From: Bacteroidota bacterium
GTDB lineage: Bacteria; Bacteroidota; Bacteroidia; Bacteroidales; PUMT01
Length of the DNA stretch: 8,693 bases
NCBI GenBank assembly: GCA_003567115.1
Contig: PXAP01000109.1
Span: 1-8,693 of the forward strand
Direction: 5' to 3'
Part shown: positions 5,580-8,693 of the stretch, in pieces
Numbering within the stretch: position 1 is the first letter of the stretch
Layout of the letters: every line of letters starts with the position of its first letter
Translations under genes and position numbers: made by a program
The notes under the pieces: model-generated
Seen by the model: only the letters and a program-made list of their open reading frames with translations
What the model was told of the DNA's origin: nothing
The model's database searches: none

Positions 5580-6197
5580 ATGACCGGTATTGTACAGACC
5601 AAGCGGCTTTTAAGCTACAGGATGGCTTTGCTTCGTCTGAAAAAGATGGGATTGAAAAAAGCTTACTCTCACACTTTGTCGGAGGAGACCGGGGTGAGTG
5701 CCGTTCTTATCCGCAAGGATTTTTCACAATGCGGCATACGAGGTAAAAGGCGTGGGGGGTATGATGTCGATTACCTGCTTGATGAGTTGAAAAAGCTGTT
5801 TGGGCGGGAGAAGGAGCAGAATGTTGTTCTCGTTGGACTGGGGAATATTGGATCGGCATTGATAAAGTATGAAGGGTACAGGCAGAGCAATATGAACCTG
5901 GTGGCGGCATTTGACATTGACCCTGCCAAACGTACCCGCCGGTACTCAGTGCCCGTTTATTCGCTTGAAAACCTCAGGGAGGTGGCAGATGCCTTTGATG
6001 TATCTGTTGCAATACTTGCCGTTCCTGAATTTTCAGCCCAGGAAACTGCTCATTATATGGTTGAGAACGGTATCAGGGGAATACTTAACTTTGCACCTGT
6101 ATTGCTCAAGTTACCCGGTCATGTGCTGGTAAACAACATAAATATTATGGTTGAAATGGAAAGGCTGATGTATCATATAGGGATCAGGGAGAAATAG
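5580..6197 (+). CDS. rex: Redox-sensing transcriptional repressor Rex
   Basis: A 205-residue dimeric repressor that binds operators when NAD+ predominates and leaves DNA when NADH rises. Residues 1-75 form the winged-helix domain, with the recognition region VLIRKDFSQCGIRGKRRGGY at 42-61, a hallmark of Rex. Residues 80-180 form a Rossmann fold: VLVGLGNIGSAL (83-94) binds the dinucleotide phosphates and AFDIDP (110-115) ends the second strand; GILNFAPVLLKLP (167-179) is the conserved segment lining the nicotinamide pocket. The final helix (about 185-205) is the domain-swapped dimer element. Length is typical. ATG 5580 is the natural start, with an A-rich leader and no Shine-Dalgarno. The gene faces away from the hydrogenase operon and both ends of the shared control region carry Rex-like sites, so the hydrogenase genes are its likely local target. 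Confidence 0.96.
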   Translation: MTGIVQTKRLLSYRMALLRLKKMGLKKAYSHTLSEETGVSAVLIRKDFSQCGIRGKRRGGYDVDYLLDELKKLFGREKEQNVVLVGLGNIGSALIKYEGYRQSNMNLVAAFDIDPAKRTRRYSVPVYSLENLREVADAFDVSVAILAVPEFSAQETAHYMVENGIRGILNFAPVLLKLPGHVLVNNINIMVEMERLMYHIGIREK

Positions 6198-6369
6198 TTA
6201 AGGAAATATACCGGATTGACAAAACAGGAATCAGGGATAAACGGTAAAAGACATGTACCTGACTGACAGAGCGGAAATCAGGGAGAAAAAGTAAATAACA
6301 TCTGCAAAATCCAGTGAACCGGCATAGGAGAAAAAAAAATAAATTATATGTTCTATCAGATTGTTTGAA
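6183..6369. repeat. Degenerate 47-bp tandem repeat filling the rex-hypF gap (about four copies)
   Basis: The anchor ATCAGGGA occurs at 6183, 6230 and 6277, exactly 47 bp apart, and a decayed version (ATAGGAGAAAAA) begins at 6324, one period later. Aligned without gaps, copies 1 and 2 agree at 34 of 47 positions; copy 3 agrees with copy 2 over most of its first 29 bases; copy 4 is the weakest and needs small gaps. The first copy starts inside rex (its last codons and TAG stop), and the fourth runs to the hypF start codon. The period is not a multiple of three and no gene is visible. The array probably arose by duplication of the 3' end of rex. No terminator or clear hypF promoter is seen in it. 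Confidence 0.6.
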
Positions 6370-8693
6370 ATGACGGAAGTATCGACTACCATAAAAGCAC
6401 TTGGTATTGTTGTTGACGGTATGGTTCAGGGGGTTGGTTTCCGGCCTTTCGTATACCGGCTGGCAGGTGAACTCTCACTGAAGGGGTGGGTGGTTAACCG
6501 CAGCGACGGGGTGCTTATTCACGTAGAGGGTGAATGTCATTTAATTGAGCGTTTTGTGGGACTTTTGAAGGATAAGTCACCCCCGGCGGCAACCATATCC
6601 CGTATGGACAGCCACCCTGTTTCACCGGGCAGTTATGACCGGTTCATTATAAAAGAGAGTCAGGCCATTCCGGAGGGCATAACGGGTATCAGTCCGGATA
6701 TAGCAGTATGTCCTGAATGCCTTGAAGATATGAAAAGTCAGGCGCACCGGACAGGTTATCCGCTTGTCAACTGCACCAGTTGCGGTCCCCGTTTCAGCCT
6801 GATCTCCGGGTTGCCGTACGACCGGGAGCGGACCAGCATGAATAACTTTGCCATGTGCGCCGCTTGTGAGCAGGAATACCATGATCCCGGTAACAGAAGG
6901 TTTCATGCGCAGCCTGTTGCCTGCAACAATTGCGGTCCGGTATACAGCATGGAAGTATATGGATCTGAATATGCCGGTCCGTTTCCCGCTTTATGCTCCC
7001 GGGTAAACGGGCACAAAAAAACAGACAAAAGGGGGATAATTGATTCTCTGCAGCTTGACCTCCGGCCGGGGAGTTTCAATATTGAAAAACTTTGCAGTAT
7101 ACTTGAAAACGGTGGTGTGGCTGCCATAAAGGGAACCGGCGGATACCACCTGGTATGTGATGCCGGGAACAGCGATGCAGTGGAAAGGATAAGGGAGATA
7201 AAGGGCAGGGATAGAAAACCGTTTGCCGTTATGTTCAGTGATGCTGATAAGGTCAGGGAATTTTGCATGGCAGATGATAAAGAGCTGGAACTGCTCCAAT
7301 CCTGGCGCCGGCCAGTGGTGCTTCTGAGGCAGGGCTACGGTTCCGGCAGGGGTAACGGGGAGAGCAACGGTGGTGTATTATCTTACGGTGTAAGCGGGCG
7401 ACTGGATAGTGTGGGAGCTGTTCTGCCCTATATGCCTTTTCACCATCTTTTGTTCGGGAAACTGAAGCTTAGTGCCCTTGTATTTACCAGTGCCAATATC
7501 TCAGGAGATCCTATAGTGGCCGGTGATATTGAGGCCCGGGCAACCTTTTTGGTAAAGACCGATGCACTGGTGCAATATAACAGGGAAATTATAAATCCTG
7601 TCGATGATTCGGTGTGCCGCATGACCGGCGGGGGCATCCAGATCATACGCCGTGCCAGGGGGTATGTACCCGAAATGATCCGTGTACCATTTAATTCGGA
7701 TGGCATCTTCGCTGCAGGCAGTGATCTGAAAAATACATTTGCAGCAGGAAAAGGCAACCATGCCGTAATGAGTCAGCATATCGGCGACCTGGAGCATTAC
7801 CGGACATTCAATCGTTACAGGGCTGCCATAGAAAGTTTTTCTTCCCTGTTTCGCTTTGAACCGGTTTATATTGCCTGTGATCTCCATCCCGACTATTATT
7901 CTTCAAGGTTTGCAGCCCGGATGGCTGATAAAACCGGCAGCACTCTGATAAGGGTGCAGCACCATCACGCCCATATTGCATCCTGCATGGCTGAGCACAG
8001 GCTGGATGAGCCGGTCATAGGGGTAAGCTTTGACGGTACGGGGCTGGGAGACGACGGAAATATATGGGGAAGTGAGTTTATGGTATGTGATTATTCCGGT
8101 TATGAACGGCGGGGTCATTTCAGCTATATTCCTTTGCCGGGAGGTGATGCAGCCATAAGGGACCCCTGGAGGATCGCCCTGGCCTGTTTAAGGAGTATCG
8201 GGTATAGTGATACGGAGAAATGGATCGGCAATACCCTTTATGATATTCCTAAAGAAAAGATTGAGACGGTGGAAAGAATGATTGCCGGGGGGATCAACTC
8301 ACCCCTGAGCTGCGGCGCGGGTCGCCTGTTTGATGCTGTGGCCGCGCTGACCGGTATATGCATTGAAGCGGATTATGATGGCGAGGCGCCCATGCTCCTT
8401 GAAAGCATATGCTGTTCTGAAACTTCCGATGCTTACGAATTTTCGGCAGATACCCTGTCGGTGATCGATCAGGTGATGGCAGATGTGAAAAGGAGGAGAG
8501 GTCCGGAAATCATTGCTTCCCGGTTCCACAACGGCATGGCTAATGCCGTACACGAAACGGTAAGCCGGATACACAGTTCCACCGGCATAGATAAGGTAGT
8601 GCTGAGCGGAGGTGTTTTTCAGAATATATATTTATTAAACAGGGTGATTAATTTGCTCAGGCGGGACAGGATCAGTGTTTATACAAATAATGC
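6370..8693 (+). CDS. hypF: [NiFe] hydrogenase maturation carbamoyltransferase HypF, 3' end cut by window edge
   Basis: HypF uses carbamoyl phosphate and ATP to carbamoylate the C-terminal cysteine of HypE, the precursor of the CN ligands of the Ni-Fe site. The frame is open from ATG 6370 to the edge (774 codons). Domains in order: acylphosphatase (VQGVGFRPFVYRLAG, 19-33, catalytic Arg25 and Asn43); two zinc-finger motifs (Cys114, 117, 135, 138 and Cys163, 166, 185, 188); a YrdC-like domain (AAIKGTGGYHLVCDA from about 250, TSANISGDPIV from 373); and a Kae1-like domain (QHHHAHIASCMAEH from 530, SFDGTGLGDDG from about 555, SCGAGRLFDAVAALTG, and LSGGVFQN near the end). Only the last 20-30 residues, with the usual NDGG motif, should be missing. 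The first zinc-finger spacing is C-x17-C, not the usual x18. Its location beside a hydrogenase operon and Rex fits maturation of that enzyme. Confidence 0.96.
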   Translation, partial: MTEVSTTIKALGIVVDGMVQGVGFRPFVYRLAGELSLKGWVVNRSDGVLIHVEGECHLIERFVGLLKDKSPPAATISRMDSHPVSPGSYDRFIIKESQAIPEGITGISPDIAVCPECLEDMKSQAHRTGYPLVNCTSCGPRFSLISGLPYDRERTSMNNFAMCAACEQEYHDPGNRRFHAQPVACNNCGPVYSMEVYGSEYAGPFPALCSRVNGHKKTDKRGIIDSLQLDLRPGSFNIEKLCSILENGGVAAIKGTGGYHLVCDAGNSDAVERIREIKGRDRKPFAVMFSDADKVREFCMADDKELELLQSWRRPVVLLRQGYGSGRGNGESNGGVLSYGVSGRLDSVGAVLPYMPFHHLLFGKLKLSALVFTSANISGDPIVAGDIEARATFLVKTDALVQYNREIINPVDDSVCRMTGGGIQIIRRARGYVPEMIRVPFNSDGIFAAGSDLKNTFAAGKGNHAVMSQHIGDLEHYRTFNRYRAAIESFSSLFRFEPVYIACDLHPDYYSSRFAARMADKTGSTLIRVQHHHAHIASCMAEHRLDEPVIGVSFDGTGLGDDGNIWGSEFMVCDYSGYERRGHFSYIPLPGGDAAIRDPWRIALACLRSIGYSDTEKWIGNTLYDIPKEKIETVERMIAGGINSPLSCGAGRLFDAVAALTGICIEADYDGEAPMLLESICCSETSDAYEFSADTLSVIDQVMADVKRRRGPEIIASRFHNGMANAVHETVSRIHSSTGIDKVVLSGGVFQNIYLLNRVINLLRRDRISVYTNN

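Noticed and set aside
6254..6295. Small gene of 13 codons between rex and hypF
   Set aside because: It is explained as an echo of the rex C-terminus within the 47-bp repeats; it has no ribosome site and is too short to support.
6183..6369. CRISPR array
   Set aside because: The periodic units diverge along their whole length, with no constant repeat separated by unique spacers, and no cas genes are present.
6622..7887. Several minus-strand open frames opposite hypF
   Set aside because: HypF is continuous in frame on the plus strand with all expected domains; the minus-strand frames resemble no family.

Overview
The window looks like part of an anaerobic Bacteroidota chromosome, most likely from a fermentative Bacteroidales/Marinilabiliales-type lineage. 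This is inferred from AT-rich A-run leaders without Shine-Dalgarno sequences, purine-rich degenerate repeats between genes, and protein character. Species cannot be read from the sequence. All genes but two lie on the minus strand.

Positions 1-5357 (minus strand) hold a seven-gene operon, the last gene running off the left edge. In transcription order it encodes: a sulfhydrogenase-beta (HydB)-like Fe-S protein; a sulfhydrogenase-gamma (HydG)-like FAD/NAD(P)/[2Fe-2S] reductase; a dicluster ferredoxin; a NuoH/EchB-like membrane subunit; a small [NiFe] hydrogenase subunit (NuoB/EchC-like); a NuoC/EchD-like subunit; and the large catalytic subunit (NuoD/EchE-like, N-terminal 266 residues). The large subunit keeps a C-x2-C-x3-H nickel-ligand motif and the small subunit has a hydrogenase-type C-x2-C, so the core is a group 4 membrane [NiFe] hydrogenase and not complex I. 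The first two genes are the electron-input module usually paired with soluble group 3b hydrogenases. The operon therefore appears to join an NAD(P)H-reactive module to a membrane, potentially ion-translocating, hydrogenase.

Positions 5358-5579 form an AT-rich divergent control region. A near-perfect Rex operator (TGTGAA-TATT-TTCACA) lies at the predicted transcription start of the hydrogenase operon, and a degenerate operator lies next to the divergent gene. That gene (5580-6197, plus) encodes Rex, the NADH/NAD+-sensing repressor. The layout suggests that hydrogenase expression rises when NADH accumulates and that Rex may repress itself.

Positions 6198-6369, between rex and the next gene, are filled by about four decayed copies of a 47-bp tandem repeat whose first copy includes the last codons of rex. 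From 6370 to the right edge (plus) is hypF, the carbamoyltransferase that makes the cyanide ligands of the [NiFe] site, nearly complete (774 codons). Enzyme, redox regulator and maturation factor together form a hydrogenase locus.
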